Notes under the pieces: model-generated
Told to the model about the DNA's origin: nothing
Databases searched by the model: none
Seen by the model: the letters and a program-made list of their open reading frames with translations, nothing else
Assembly: GCA_028283745.1 (NCBI GenBank)
Contig: JAPWJZ010000004.1
Coordinates: 248,001 to 312,000, forward strand
Origin: Micavibrio sp.
GTDB taxonomy: Bacteria > Pseudomonadota > Alphaproteobacteria > Micavibrionales > UBA2020
Length of the DNA stretch: 64,000 nt
Direction of reading: 5' to 3'
Program-made: the position numbers and the translations under genes
Shown: piece by piece, positions 8,538-17,551 of the stretch
How positions within the stretch are numbered: the first letter of the stretch is position 1
How the letters are laid out: each line of letters begins with the position of its first letter

Positions 8538-9650
8538 TCAAGAATTAAAATCGAGGCCCCAATCACGGTATCTTTCAGGGTCGTCGGTCCATTTTTCGCG
8601 CACTTTGACGAACAGGCTTAAATGGCAGCGGCGCTCCAGAATTTCTTCCAGTTCGCGGCGTGACGCGGCGCCGATGTTTTTAATCCGCGCGCCGCCAGCA
8701 CCCAGCACAATCGCCTTCTGGCTGTCGCGCATGATGTAGATGGTCTGCGAAATTTTTACGCTGCCGTTGTCAAATTCTTCCCACGTGTCGGTTTCAACGG
8801 TGGAGGAATAGGGCAGTTCATCCCCCAGTTGCAGGAAGATTTTTTCACGCGTGATTTCCGCCGCCAGCAGGCGCAGCGGCATATCGGTAATCTGGTCTTC
8901 CGCAAACATCCACGGGCCTTCGGGCATGCGCTGGCTTAAATCATCCATTAAACGGTCAACGCCGTCGCCGGTAAGGGCGGAGATCATGTAGATGTCGGTG
9001 AAAACGCCTTCAGCATCCATCGCGGCGGCAAGCTCCAGCAGCTTTTCTTTTTTCAACATGTCAATTTTGTTGAGGACGGCGATGACCTTGCGGTTGGTTT
9101 CCTTCAACCGCTCGATAATCGCGCGGGCTTCGGCGTTGATGCGGCCATTGCCCACATCCACCATCAGCAGCACGGCTTCGGTATCCTTGGTGCCCTGCCA
9201 CGCGGCGGCCACCATGGCTTTGTCAAGGCGGCGCTTGGGCGCGAAAATACCGGGCGTGTCAATGAACACCAGCTGCGTCTGCTTGCGGTTGACAATGCCC
9301 ATGACGCGCGTGCGCGTGGTTTGCACCTTGGGGCTGACGATGGAAACTTTTGCGCCCACCAGCTGGTTGATCAGCGTTGATTTACCGGCGTTCGGCGCGC
9401 CGATAATGCCGACGAAACCGCAGCGGCGCGCAGGGGGCGCCGCTTTTGCGCCCGCGCTTTTTTTGCCGCCCGGCTTTTTCAGGCTGGCTTTCTTGACGGG
9501 TTTTTTATCCGCCGCTTTTTTCGGCGGGCGGGAACGCGGCTGGTCCTTGCCGGCGGCGGCTTTTTTGGATGCGGGTTTTGCAGCAGGCTTCGCCGCCGTT
9601 TTGACGGGGGATTTTGCAGCGGTTTTTTTAGCGGGTTTTTTGTCTGTCAT
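8538..9650 (-). CDS. era: GTPase Era with a basic N-terminal extension
   Basis: Era binds 16S rRNA and helps mature the 30S subunit. The GTPase motifs are G1 GAPNAGKST, G3 DTPG and G4 NKID, followed by the KH domain whose end (FVKVREKWTDDPERYRDWGL) is typical. The protein is 370 residues, about 70 longer than ordinary Era: residues 1-75 are an extension made almost only of Lys, Ala and Pro with a few Arg. This may be an RNA-binding tail. It follows rnc (31-base gap), the classic lepB-rnc-era order. Confidence 0.95.
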   Translation of the reverse strand: MTDKKPAKKTAAKSPVKTAAKPAAKPASKKAAAGKDQPRSRPPKKAADKKPVKKASLKKPGGKKSAGAKAAPPARRCGFVGIIGAPNAGKSTLINQLVGAKVSIVSPKVQTTRTRVMGIVNRKQTQLVFIDTPGIFAPKRRLDKAMVAAAWQGTKDTEAVLLMVDVGNGRINAEARAIIERLKETNRKVIAVLNKIDMLKKEKLLELAAAMDAEGVFTDIYMISALTGDGVDRLMDDLSQRMPEGPWMFAEDQITDMPLRLLAAEITREKIFLQLGDELPYSSTVETDTWEEFDNGSVKISQTIYIMRDSQKAIVLGAGGARIKNIGAASRRELEEILERRCHLSLFVKVREKWTDDPERYRDWGLDFNS

Positions 9651-9680
9651 GTTCTTTTCAATTTCTTTTCAGGAGCGCCG

Positions 9681-10367
9681 TTATGGCGCGCCTTCTATTT
9701 TCAGCAGCATTTTTCCGGCAGCGTCTTTTTCGGCGGCGCGCTTGCTGGCGGCGGTGGCAACGGCGGCCCCCTGCCCTTGCACATGCACCTCGATTTCAAA
9801 AACCGGCTTGTGGTCGGAACCGGCGCGGCCCAGCAGCCTGTATTCGGGCAGTGGAAGGCCGCGTTGCTGCGCCCATTCCTGCAGGCGCGTCTTCGGGTCT
9901 TCGGGCGGGGCGGTATGGGCATGTAGCAGCGCTTCCCAGCGCGTGGTGATGAATGTTTTGGCATGGGCAAAGCCACGGTCAAGGTATATCGCGCCAATCA
10001 GCGCTTCCAGCGCATCCGCGATAATCGCATCCTTCTTCACGCCGCCGGCTTTTTCCTCCCCCGCTGACAGGCGCACGAATGTGCCGAGCTGCAGGTCATT
10101 GGCGACGGAGACAAGCGCCGCCTGCTGCACAAGGCCGGTCAGGCGTTTTGCAAGGTCGCCTTCTTTTTCCTTGGGGTAGGTTTCGTACAGCAGCTGCGCC
10201 ACCACAAGGCCCAGCACGCGGTCGCCCAGAAATTCAAGGCGTTCGTTGTTGTACTTGTTTTTCGGCACGGAGGCATGGGTGAGCGCCATGTCCAGAAGCT
10301 CGCGGTTGGCGAAGGCGTAGCCAATGCGCGCCTCCACAACGTCCGCCTTTTCCGGACTAAGCCCCAT
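9681..10367 (-). CDS. rnc: Ribonuclease III
   Basis: Double-strand-specific endoribonuclease that processes rRNA precursors. The catalytic signature NERLEFLGDRVLGL lies near residue 40, with the second acidic cluster around DALEALIGAIYLD. The C-terminal third is a double-stranded RNA-binding domain ending in AAKRAAEKDA-type helices (SKRAAEKDAAGKMLL). 228 residues. The ATG overlaps the lepB stop by one base (TGATG); a TTG one codon upstream would also be possible. Confidence 0.95.
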   Translation of the reverse strand: MGLSPEKADVVEARIGYAFANRELLDMALTHASVPKNKYNNERLEFLGDRVLGLVVAQLLYETYPKEKEGDLAKRLTGLVQQAALVSVANDLQLGTFVRLSAGEEKAGGVKKDAIIADALEALIGAIYLDRGFAHAKTFITTRWEALLHAHTAPPEDPKTRLQEWAQQRGLPLPEYRLLGRAGSDHKPVFEIEVHVQGQGAAVATAASKRAAEKDAAGKMLLKIEGAP

Positions 10368-11239
10368 CAAAGCGCGGATACCCTGTGGAAGATACGGCTG
10401 AAGCGGATGTTCTTGGGCAGTTCAACCGCCTTGCAGCCGACGGAGCGAATGGCGCCGAACACGCCGTCGCGCTGGCAGTCGTCATCGCCCTCGTCTGACG
10501 AATAGAACAGCATGACCGCGCGGCCGATAAGGTTTTCTTCGGGAATATATCCCACTTCGGACTGCACGCGGCTGTCCAGCGACTGGTCGCGGTTGTCGCC
10601 CATGGCGAAGTAATGGTTTTCCGGCACGACGTATTCGGGCGTGTTATCCAGCGCTTCGCTGTCGCCAAGTTCGTAAATATAATGCTCCACGCCGTTCGGC
10701 AGGGTTTCGAGGTACTTGTGGAACATATGCACCTGGCCTTCGTCCTTCAGGCTTTCCATGCCTTCGGGTTTGCGCGGCACCATGTCGCCGTTGATGTAGA
10801 GGCGGCCTTCCTTCACCTGAATGCGGTCGCCGGGCAGGCCGATGATGCGCTTGATGTAGTCAATGCCAACGCGTTTCGGCTGGCGGAACACGACCACATC
10901 GCCGCGCGTGACGGGGCTTTGCATCAAGCGGCCATGGAAGGGAATGGCATCCAGCGGGAAGGAATACATGCTGTAGCCGTACGACCATTTTTCAACGAAC
11001 AGGTAGTCGCCCACCAGCAGCGTCGGGAACATGGAGCCGGAGGGGATGTTGAACGGTTCAAACAGCAGCGAGCGGATGAGCAGCGCGATGATGGCGGCAA
11101 AGACCATGGCCTTGACCAGCTCGGTCGCGTCGTCTTTTTCCTTGCGGTCGACCAGCTGTTTTTGCACGGCAGCGGTTTCGGCGGCAATCTCGGCCGCATT
11201 TTCTACCGGGGTGGTCTTTTGATCTGTGTCGTCAGCCAT
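10367..11239 (-). CDS. lepB: Signal peptidase I
   Basis: Inner-membrane serine protease that removes Sec and Tat signal peptides. One transmembrane helix is visible at about residues 44-62 (AMVFAAIIALLIRSLLF). The catalytic serine is in IPSGSMFPTL and the general-base lysine in YIKRIIGLPGDRI. Box E is GDNRDQSLDSR. 290 residues; the N-terminal 40 residues are charged. It is coupled to rnc by a TGATG overlap and lies 15 bases after acpS, so acpS-lepB-rnc-era form one operon. Confidence 0.95.
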   Translation of the reverse strand: MADDTDQKTTPVENAAEIAAETAAVQKQLVDRKEKDDATELVKAMVFAAIIALLIRSLLFEPFNIPSGSMFPTLLVGDYLFVEKWSYGYSMYSFPLDAIPFHGRLMQSPVTRGDVVVFRQPKRVGIDYIKRIIGLPGDRIQVKEGRLYINGDMVPRKPEGMESLKDEGQVHMFHKYLETLPNGVEHYIYELGDSEALDNTPEYVVPENHYFAMGDNRDQSLDSRVQSEVGYIPEENLIGRAVMLFYSSDEGDDDCQRDGVFGAIRSVGCKAVELPKNIRFSRIFHRVSAL

Positions 11240-11254
11240 GATGGTCGGTCGTCC

Positions 11255-11671
11255 TTATTCAATTATATTTGCCGAGATTACCACGAAAGCCAGCGCAAGG
11301 GGCGGCTCGTCGCTCAGGGAAACGGATATATGAGAAGTCATACCCCTTGGCGTCAGGGCGGTCAAACGCTCTTTCGCCCCGCCGGAAAGGGTTAACGACG
11401 GCCTGCCCGCCGCATCGTTGACCACGGCAATATCCTTTAAAAAGATATTATCGCGGATGCCGAGGCCGAGGGCCTTGGCGCAGGCCTCTTTCGCGGCCCA
11501 GCGCTTGGCGTAGCCCGCCGACCGCAAGGCTTCGCTGCCGCTGGCCGTGGTTTCAACCTTGTGGCGCTCCTCCTCGGAAAAGCAGCGGGCAATGAAACGC
11601 GCCCCGTGTTTTTCAAGGATGCCGGCAATGCGGTCTATATTCGCAAGGTCGGTGCCGATGCCGAGAATCAT
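11255..11671 (-). CDS. acpS: Holo-[acyl-carrier-protein] synthase
   Basis: Transfers the 4'-phosphopantetheine arm of CoA to acyl carrier protein. Family motifs are present: GIGTDLANIDRI at the N-terminus (Mg-binding Asp), FSEEERHK, and KRWAAKEACAKALG. 138 residues from the ATG, the normal size. It sits in the operon DUF2062-acpS-lepB-rnc-era; in other alphaproteobacteria pdxJ usually precedes acpS, but here a DUF2062 protein does. Confidence 0.94.
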   Translation of the reverse strand: MILGIGTDLANIDRIAGILEKHGARFIARCFSEEERHKVETTASGSEALRSAGYAKRWAAKEACAKALGLGIRDNIFLKDIAVVNDAAGRPSLTLSGGAKERLTALTPRGMTSHISVSLSDEPPLALAFVVISANIIE

Positions 11672-11682
11672 CAACCTCTCCC

Positions 11683-12261
11683 CTATGCCGCTGTATCGTC
11701 AAGGTGCGGGTGGTGGCGGGCGCGAATGCGCTCCAGCCGCGCGGCCTTGTACTTGCGCACAATATTCAGCGTCAGCCAATAGGTGACGCTGAAGGAAATA
11801 ATCACCATGGGGATGCAGCCGACGGACATGGGCAGCAGCAGCTGCATGGGTTTTTCCATCAGCGTATGCATGGTAAAACTGTCGCCCTTGATGGCTTCGT
11901 TCATCACGTGCATGCCGTGGTGGTGGGAGCCAAGAATAAGGTTGCCCAGCTTGTACGTGCCAAGCCAGATCAGCGGCAGCGTCCATATGTTGCCGCCCAG
12001 CACGCTGCCGAACAGCATGGCGAGGATGGAACCGCGCAGGCACCAGCTGAGCCCTGCGCCCAGCAGCATGTGAAACCCAATCAGCGGCGTGAAGGAAATT
12101 GAAACGCCCAGCGCCAGCCCCTTGGCGATAAATTCCGGCGTACCCGGCAGGCGGCCCATGCGGTGCTTGTAGTACAGCCCAAGCCGCTTCATGCCCATGG
12201 TGGGCCACAAGGCTTCGCGGAACTTCTGCCCGCGGCTGCGCGGCGTGCGGCGGCTAAACAT
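11683..12261 (-). CDS. DUF2062 membrane protein
   Basis: 192 residues. The segment PEFIAKGLALGVSISFTPLIGFH is typical of DUF2062, a small family of inner-membrane proteins of unknown role. About three hydrophobic stretches are visible: residues 48-66, 75-105 and 142-165. It lies 55 bases after rel and 11 bases before acpS on the same strand, inside the growth-related operon. No function can be given. Confidence 0.85.
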   Translation of the reverse strand: MFSRRTPRSRGQKFREALWPTMGMKRLGLYYKHRMGRLPGTPEFIAKGLALGVSISFTPLIGFHMLLGAGLSWCLRGSILAMLFGSVLGGNIWTLPLIWLGTYKLGNLILGSHHHGMHVMNEAIKGDSFTMHTLMEKPMQLLLPMSVGCIPMVIISFSVTYWLTLNIVRKYKAARLERIRARHHPHLDDTAA

Positions 12262-12316
12262 TCAACGCCTCCGTGCGCAACACGCCAGGGGCTATGTGGC
12301 CATTGCGGGGCAAGCC

Positions 12317-14494
12317 CTACCGGCTCCGCGCGCGGTTGACGGTGGTAATTTCCGGCGTGGCGCGCAACGCCGCGATGATGTCCGACAGGTGGCGCGTGTC
12401 ACGCACCCACACGTCGATGATCATGTCCCAGAAATCCAGCGACCGGTTGGTGATTTTAAGGTTGGTGATGTTGCCGCCGTTCTTGCCGATAACGGTGGAC
12501 AGCGTGCCCAGCGCGCCCGGCGTATTGGCGATGGTGATCAGCAAGCGGCCGACATGCGATTCCGGCGTATCTTCACCATCTTCCCAGGAAACATCCAGCC
12601 AGCGTTCAGGCGTATCGGCAAAGCTTTCCAGCGTGTCGCAGTCAATGGTGTGAATGGTCACGCCCTTGCCCGTCGTCACGATGCCGACAATGCGGTCACC
12701 CGGCAGCGGGTGGCAGCAACGCGCAAAATGCAGCGCCATGCCGGGAATAAGGCCCTTGATGGGCATGGGCTGCGACTTGCCCTTCTGGTGGGTTTTCTTT
12801 TCCGGCACCACAAAAGTTTGCGGCGTGGGCGGCGCTTCGCGCGGGCGCTGCTCGGGGTGCAGGGCATAGAAAACGTCGCGCGACGCCACGTTGCCGGAAC
12901 CGATGCCGGTCATCAGGTCTTCAAAGTTTTCCACCTTGAACTGGCGGTACATATCGTGGTTGAAGCCTTTTTCGTTCAGGTCAAAGCCGGCCTGTTTCAA
13001 GACTTTTTCCAGCATCTTGCGGCCAAGGTCCATGTACTGGTCGCGCTGCTGCATGCGGATAAAGCGGCGGATGCGCGATTTTGCCTTGCCGGTAACGACA
13101 AAGCGTTCCCAGTTGGTCGACGGGGTCTGGCTTTTGGAGGTGGTGATTTCAACCTGGTCGCCGTTGCCAAGCGCGGTGTTGAGCGGCACGATGCGGCCGT
13201 TGACCTTCGCGCCGACCGTTTTGTCGCCAAGGTCGGAGTGGACGGCATAGGCAAAGTCGACCGGCGTTGCGCCGCGCGGCAAGGCAATAAGGTCGCCATT
13301 GGGCGTAAAGCAGAAGACCTGGTCCTGGTACAGTTCAAGCTTGGTGTTTTCGAGGAACTCTTCGGGCTTTTGCGCGTGTTCCACAATATCCATCAGCTCG
13401 CGCAGCCAGCGGAACTGGTTGCCTTCCTTCATCGCGGCCTTGCCTTCGCTATTGCCGTCCTGCTTGTAGGACCAGTGGGCGGCAACGCCAAGCTCGGCTT
13501 CCTCGTGCATTTCGGGGGTGCGGATCTGCACTTCGATGCGGTGGTTTTCGGGGCCGATGACGGTGGTGTGCAGGCTGCGGTAACCGTTTGGCTTCGGCAG
13601 CGAGATATAATCCTTGAAGCGGCCCGGCACGGTCGGGTAAAGCCCGTGGATGATGCCGAGCGCATGGTAGCATTCGGAAACGCCGGTCACGGAAATGCGG
13701 AACGCCATGATGTCCGACAGTTGCTCGAACGAGATGTTCTTGCGCTGCATTTTCTTCCAGATCGAATACTTGGTTTTTTCGCGGCCGTAAACTTCCGCCT
13801 CGATACCCGCTTCCTTCAGCTTTTTTTCCAGCTCGTCGATAATGCGGGCGACAACTGCCTCGCCGCCTTCGGCGCGCAGGTAGCCAAGGCGCGCGGTAAT
13901 GCTGTCGCGCGCTTCGGCGTTGATTTCGGCGAAGGAAAGGTCTTCAAGCTCTTCCTTGATTTTGTGGATGCCGATGCGCTCCGCCAGCGGCGCGTAAATC
14001 TCGATCGTCTCGAGCGCGATGCGCTTGCGCTTTTCGGGCTTCGGCATATGAAACAGCGTCCGCATGTTATGAAGCCGGTCCGACAGCTTCACCAATAAAA
14101 CACGGATGTCTTCGGACATGGCCAACACCAGCTTGCGGAAGTTTTCCGCCTGCTTTTCCTGCGCGCTCTGGAATTCGATTTTCGACAGCTTCGTCACGCC
14201 GTCCACCAGCCGCGCGACTTCCTTGCCGAACAGCTTTTCAATTTCTTCCAGCGTCGCTTCGGTGTCCTCCACCGTGTCGTGCAGCAGGGCGGTGCAGACC
14301 GTGGCCGTGTCCATCTTCATGTCGGTCAGGATGCCGGCGACTTCCAGCGGGTGGGAGAAGTACGGATCGCCGGAGGCGCGCTTTTGCGTGCCGTGCATGC
14401 GCATGGCGTAGACATAGGCGCGGTTGACCAGATCCTCGTCCATGCCGGGATCGTAGCTTTTGATGCGCTCGACGAGTTCGTATTGACGGATCAA
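12317..14494 (-). CDS. rel: Bifunctional (p)ppGpp synthetase/hydrolase, Rel/SpoT
   Basis: Single long RSH enzyme that makes and breaks (p)ppGpp in the stringent response. Domains in order: HD hydrolase with HDTVEDT, synthetase with YSIWKKM and NGYRSLHTTV, TGS domain, and C-terminal ACT domain. Both active sites look intact, so it should be bifunctional. The start is a TTG preceded by AAGGA seven bases upstream, giving an N-terminus MIRQYELVERI that matches other alphaproteobacterial RSH proteins. A TTG 15 codons further upstream has no ribosome site. 725 residues. Confidence 0.94.
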   Translation of the reverse strand: MIRQYELVERIKSYDPGMDEDLVNRAYVYAMRMHGTQKRASGDPYFSHPLEVAGILTDMKMDTATVCTALLHDTVEDTEATLEEIEKLFGKEVARLVDGVTKLSKIEFQSAQEKQAENFRKLVLAMSEDIRVLLVKLSDRLHNMRTLFHMPKPEKRKRIALETIEIYAPLAERIGIHKIKEELEDLSFAEINAEARDSITARLGYLRAEGGEAVVARIIDELEKKLKEAGIEAEVYGREKTKYSIWKKMQRKNISFEQLSDIMAFRISVTGVSECYHALGIIHGLYPTVPGRFKDYISLPKPNGYRSLHTTVIGPENHRIEVQIRTPEMHEEAELGVAAHWSYKQDGNSEGKAAMKEGNQFRWLRELMDIVEHAQKPEEFLENTKLELYQDQVFCFTPNGDLIALPRGATPVDFAYAVHSDLGDKTVGAKVNGRIVPLNTALGNGDQVEITTSKSQTPSTNWERFVVTGKAKSRIRRFIRMQQRDQYMDLGRKMLEKVLKQAGFDLNEKGFNHDMYRQFKVENFEDLMTGIGSGNVASRDVFYALHPEQRPREAPPTPQTFVVPEKKTHQKGKSQPMPIKGLIPGMALHFARCCHPLPGDRIVGIVTTGKGVTIHTIDCDTLESFADTPERWLDVSWEDGEDTPESHVGRLLITIANTPGALGTLSTVIGKNGGNITNLKITNRSLDFWDMIIDVWVRDTRHLSDIIAALRATPEITTVNRARSR

Positions 14495-14565
14495 ATTGCA
14501 GTCCTTAAGAGGTGCCTTCGGTGAAGAAGGGGCGGCCAAGTGGCGCGGGCATTAAAATGGGCGCG

Positions 14566-14619
14566 AAAAAAGCCGCCTAGGGATTAATCGCTAAGCGATT
14601 AATTATAGGCGGCTTTTTT
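14566..14619. terminator. Bidirectional terminator between rpoZ and rel
   Basis: The stem AAAAAAGCCGCCTA pairs with TAGGCGGCTTTTTT around an inner hairpin ATTAATCGC/GCGATTAAT. The A and T runs on both sides make it usable in either direction; here it ends rpoZ transcription before rel. Confidence 0.88.
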
Positions 14620-14672
14620 AATTTGAACAGGTCTTTCGGCCTTCATGCGGCCAATCGAGGCTGACTTATATC

Positions 14673-15134
14673 TTAGACGTTCTCGTCGTCCATGCCGTCT
14701 TCAGCGCCCGTTCCATAACCGGCAGCGGGAGCATCATCTTCGCTCTCGTCATCGGCATCGGCGGCGGCTTCTTCGGTCGGCTCTTCGCCGGAGTCTTCGT
14801 GCAGGCCAGCGCCTTCGGCTTCGGTTTCAGCCGACTGCGTTGCAACGGCGGCCCATTCGGATTCGCCTTCCATCACGTCGATCATGTCTTCTTCGTCTTC
14901 TTCGACTTCGATGACCTTCTGGTGGTTCTTGATCAGCGAGTCACGCAGGTTGTCGATGGAAATGTCGGTGTCGGCGATTTCGCGCAGGGACACGACGGGG
15001 TTTTTGTCGTTGTCGCGGTCAACGGTCAGCGGCGAGCCGGAGCCGAGTTCGCGGGCGCGCTGGGAAGCGACCAGCACCAGTTCGAATCGGTTGGGGATTT
15101 TGGTGATGCAGTCTTCGACGGTAACGCGTGCCAT
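14673..15134 (-). CDS. rpoZ: RNA polymerase omega subunit with acidic tail
   Basis: Omega subunit that helps beta-prime fold and assemble. The start [20 protein letters not shown] is diagnostic, followed by the conserved [15 protein letters not shown] lies about ten bases upstream of this ATG; a longer open frame upstream is not used. 153 residues, longer than the roughly 90 of E. coli omega: after about residue 80 the protein is a low-complexity acidic tail rich in Glu, Asp and Ala. Omega and Rel are often neighbours, and omega carries a ppGpp site in some bacteria, so the rpoZ-rel pairing is functionally sensible. Confidence 0.93.
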   Translation of the reverse strand: MARVTVEDCITKIPNRFELVLVASQRARELGSGSPLTVDRDNDKNPVVSLREIADTDISIDNLRDSLIKNHQKVIEVEEDEEDMIDVMEGESEWAAVATQSAETEAEGAGLHEDSGEEPTEEAAADADDESEDDAPAAGYGTGAEDGMDDENV

Positions 15135-15487
15135 GTTTGAACCTTCTGGGAAGTACAGTAAACCGGGATTTTTTATAAAACTCCGGCGGGCTATTTGCAA
15201 CATAAATCAGGATATAGGGGCCATACTTAATCAAGTATCAGGCGTTAATCAATACCCCCTAGCCCCTTGACTTTTGGGGTGCCGGAGTCCATTTCATTTT
15301 TAATAAAACACCTTGACACAGTCAACCAATTTAAGTTAAACAGTGTCTGCCTGAACCACTGTTCTTTAATTACTACGGTTCCTTAATTATTTGACAGTAT
15401 CATCTATTCAGGTTTTGTCTGGGGCAAAACATTTTTAAAAGACAGTCGTCGGCATCACAGCCGTATTGCTGAAGCGGGAGCAACACT
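15135..15487. other. AT-rich divergent intergenic region between rpoZ and the NYN gene
   Basis: 353 bases with no gene. It must hold the rpoZ promoter on the minus strand and the NYN gene promoter on the plus strand. Besides the candidate promoter listed separately I see only scattered TTAA words, not spaced as CtrA boxes. Confidence 0.6.
15313..15341 (+). promoter_or_regulatory. Candidate sigma70 promoter for the NYN gene
   Basis: TTGACA, 17-base spacer, TTAAAC. The -35 box is perfect and the -10 box weak. It would give a leader of about 140 bases before the TTG start. Confidence 0.4.
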
Positions 15488-16132
15488 TTGAAAACTGGCA
15501 ATAATTCCGAAACCGCCTTTTCCAATTTCTTTTATTCAGAAGAAAAACTGGCCGTCTTTATTGATGGCGCGAACCTGTACGCGGCTGCCAAAAGCCTCGA
15601 ATTCGACATTGACTACAAACGCCTGCTGAGCTGGATTTCCGGCCGCTCGCGGCTTGTACGCGCCTTTTACTACACGGCGCTGATGGAAGACCAGGAATAT
15701 TCGCCTATCCGCCCGCTCATCGACTGGCTGGATTACAACGGCTATACCATGGTGACCAAACCCGCCAAAGAATTCACCGATGCCACCGGCCGCCGCAAGG
15801 TCAAGGGTAATATGGATATTGAGCTGGCCATCGACATGATGGAACTGGCCGACCATGTTGACCACATCGTCCTCTTCTCCGGCGATGGCGACTTCCGCCG
15901 CCTGCTGGAGTCGGTGCAGCGCAAAGGCACCCGCGTGACGGTTGTCTCCACCATTCGCAGCCAGCCCCCCATGGTGGCCGATGAACTGCGCCGCCAGGCC
16001 GACCACTTCATCGACCTCGTCGAGCTGATGCAATACATCGAACGCGCCGGCGGCCAGAACACCGCGGCCGGCACCGGTAACGGCAATGCTCCGCTGGCCG
16101 CTGACCCCGACGTCTCCAAAATCCGCGCCTGA
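15488..16132 (+). CDS. NYN-domain (LabA/DUF88) protein, probable RNase-fold
   Basis: 214 residues. NYN domains share the PIN-like nuclease fold. The acidic residues expected for metal binding are visible: AVFIDGANLY near residue 23, KGNMDIELAIDMM near residue 115 and LFSGDGDFRRLL near residue 137. It is therefore probably a metal-dependent ribonuclease acting in the cytoplasm; the target is unknown. The start is a TTG with GGGAG upstream at normal spacing; the next in-frame ATG would cut off the first active-site strand. It stands alone between two terminators. Confidence 0.85.
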   Translation: MKTGNNSETAFSNFFYSEEKLAVFIDGANLYAAAKSLEFDIDYKRLLSWISGRSRLVRAFYYTALMEDQEYSPIRPLIDWLDYNGYTMVTKPAKEFTDATGRRKVKGNMDIELAIDMMELADHVDHIVLFSGDGDFRRLLESVQRKGTRVTVVSTIRSQPPMVADELRRQADHFIDLVELMQYIERAGGQNTAAGTGNGNAPLAADPDVSKIRA

Positions 16133-16150
16133 TCCTTTATCAGCCGCAAC

Positions 16151-16185
16151 AAAAAAGCCGCCAGATTATTTCTGGCGGCTTTTTT
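16151..16185. terminator. Bidirectional terminator between convergent genes
   Basis: AAAAAAGCCGCCAGA pairs with TCTGGCGGCTTTTTT around a five-base loop. It ends both the NYN gene and the leftward membrane-protein gene. Confidence 0.9.
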
Positions 16186-16201
16186 GTTGGTCGCAATATT
16201 T

Positions 16202-17404
16202 TTAGGCTGTCGCGGCGCTTGAGGAGGAAGCGGCGGCGGAAGCCTTCTTCTGCTGCTGCGATACCTGCAGGCCGATGATGAGGTTGCCAATCGGTTCCAG
16301 CAGCACTTCGGCTTCCTTCAGGATTTTTTCGACCAGCTTCACCGCGGTTTCAAGCGGCACGTTGGGTTCAAGGTTGATATATTCCTGTTCCTTCGGCATG
16401 GCGGAATAAAGCTTGGATACCTGGCCCGCCAGTTTAATGTCGAGCAGCGACAGTTTGCCGACGTTCGCTTCAAACACGGCGCGGCCGAAAGCCGGGTGCT
16501 TTTGCACGATGTCGCCGGACTGCTGGTATTTCGGCACTTCGGTCTGGTCTTTCAGCGTGCGCAGCATGTCGCCGTAAATAACCAGGAACGCCTCGATTTT
16601 GTTCTTGTTCTCGGTCAGCTCGCCTTCCAGCGTGGAAATAAGCACGTGGCGCTCGCGGTTAATCAGCATCGCTTCCTTGCGGCTGGATTGTTCGGCCTCC
16701 TGCTCCTGCACATAGGCCATGCGCTTCAGCCAGTACCACATAATAAGGGAGACGACGAGCAACCCGCCGAACGGCCCGAAGATCAGCGCCATGGGAATAA
16801 GGAAGGCCATGTGCGGCTTCAGCCATTTCGGCACGCCGTTTTCGTCTTTTTTGTCCTCTTCCGCCACAATGTTCCAGACGCCCTTGGCATTGACGCGCGC
16901 GGCTTCCTGCGATTTTTCGTAGGCGGTGGCGAAGACGGAGTTATAGGTCTGGCGGCGGTCGACGACGACATAGCCGTTATCCAGCAATTCAAGCGCAAGG
17001 TCCTGGCTTGATTGCGTCGTGCAGCGGCCGACCATTTCAAGCGGCGTGCCGCCCATGATCTTGCAGTTGACCTGCTGCTCCTGAATAAGCTTGTCCATGA
17101 GGTCGAGCGCCTTCAGCTCCAGCGGCGTTTCGGCGGATGATGCCGGCTTGATGCCCCAGAGGCGAATGGACGCGCCTTCGATGCGCAGGGTGATGGGGTC
17201 GATCGCGCGCATCAGGCGCACGACGCGGTCGGGCAGGCGGCTGTTCGGGTTGTTCGCGGCATCACCATCCGGCGTCGGGGCGGGCGCGGCGGTCACGGGC
17301 GCGGCCACCGGTGCGGGTGCGGGCGCGGCTTTTTGCGCCAGGGCATGCATGCCGGGCACAATCATCAGCGCGAAAAGGACGGGAAGCAAAGACCGGAAAC
17401 GCAT
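16202..17404 (-). CDS. Secreted/membrane protein with an SNase-like domain, transmembrane helix and coiled coil
   Basis: About 400 residues. The start chosen gives a clear signal peptide (MRFRSLLPVLFALMIVPG...ALAQ); a start 15 codons upstream adds a tail that spoils it. After an Ala/Pro linker, residues 60-180 resemble the OB-fold of thermonuclease-like proteins (RVVRLMRAIDPITLRIEGASIRLWGI, later AYEKSQEAARVNAKGVW), apparently without the catalytic Arg/Glu set. A transmembrane helix follows at about 200-225, then a charged coiled coil to the end, rich in Ala/Ser at the terminus. The periplasmic SNase-like domain and cytoplasmic coil suggest a scaffold. I cannot name the family. Upstream spacing shows it is transcribed alone. 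Confidence 0.72.
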   Translation of the reverse strand: MRFRSLLPVLFALMIVPGMHALAQKAAPAPAPVAAPVTAAPAPTPDGDAANNPNSRLPDRVVRLMRAIDPITLRIEGASIRLWGIKPASSAETPLELKALDLMDKLIQEQQVNCKIMGGTPLEMVGRCTTQSSQDLALELLDNGYVVVDRRQTYNSVFATAYEKSQEAARVNAKGVWNIVAEEDKKDENGVPKWLKPHMAFLIPMALIFGPFGGLLVVSLIMWYWLKRMAYVQEQEAEQSSRKEAMLINRERHVLISTLEGELTENKNKIEAFLVIYGDMLRTLKDQTEVPKYQQSGDIVQKHPAFGRAVFEANVGKLSLLDIKLAGQVSKLYSAMPKEQEYINLEPNVPLETAVKLVEKILKEAEVLLEPIGNLIIGLQVSQQQKKASAAASSSSAATA

Positions 17405-17551
17405 ATTTGATATACCCTGTAAAAAATACCGCCGCTGAATTTGCGGCATTTCCTATTCTAGTGCGTAAAGTCTTAATATTTAAAGACCGAAATATAAACC
17501 ATTTCAGGCATGAATTGCCTGACCGCGCCCCGCATCGCGCGTTTAAGGAAA

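Noticed and set aside
12191..14098. Open frame of 635 codons on the plus strand
   Set aside because: Antisense to rel; its composition (Arg/Ala/Gly/His-rich, no motif) is a shadow of the real gene.
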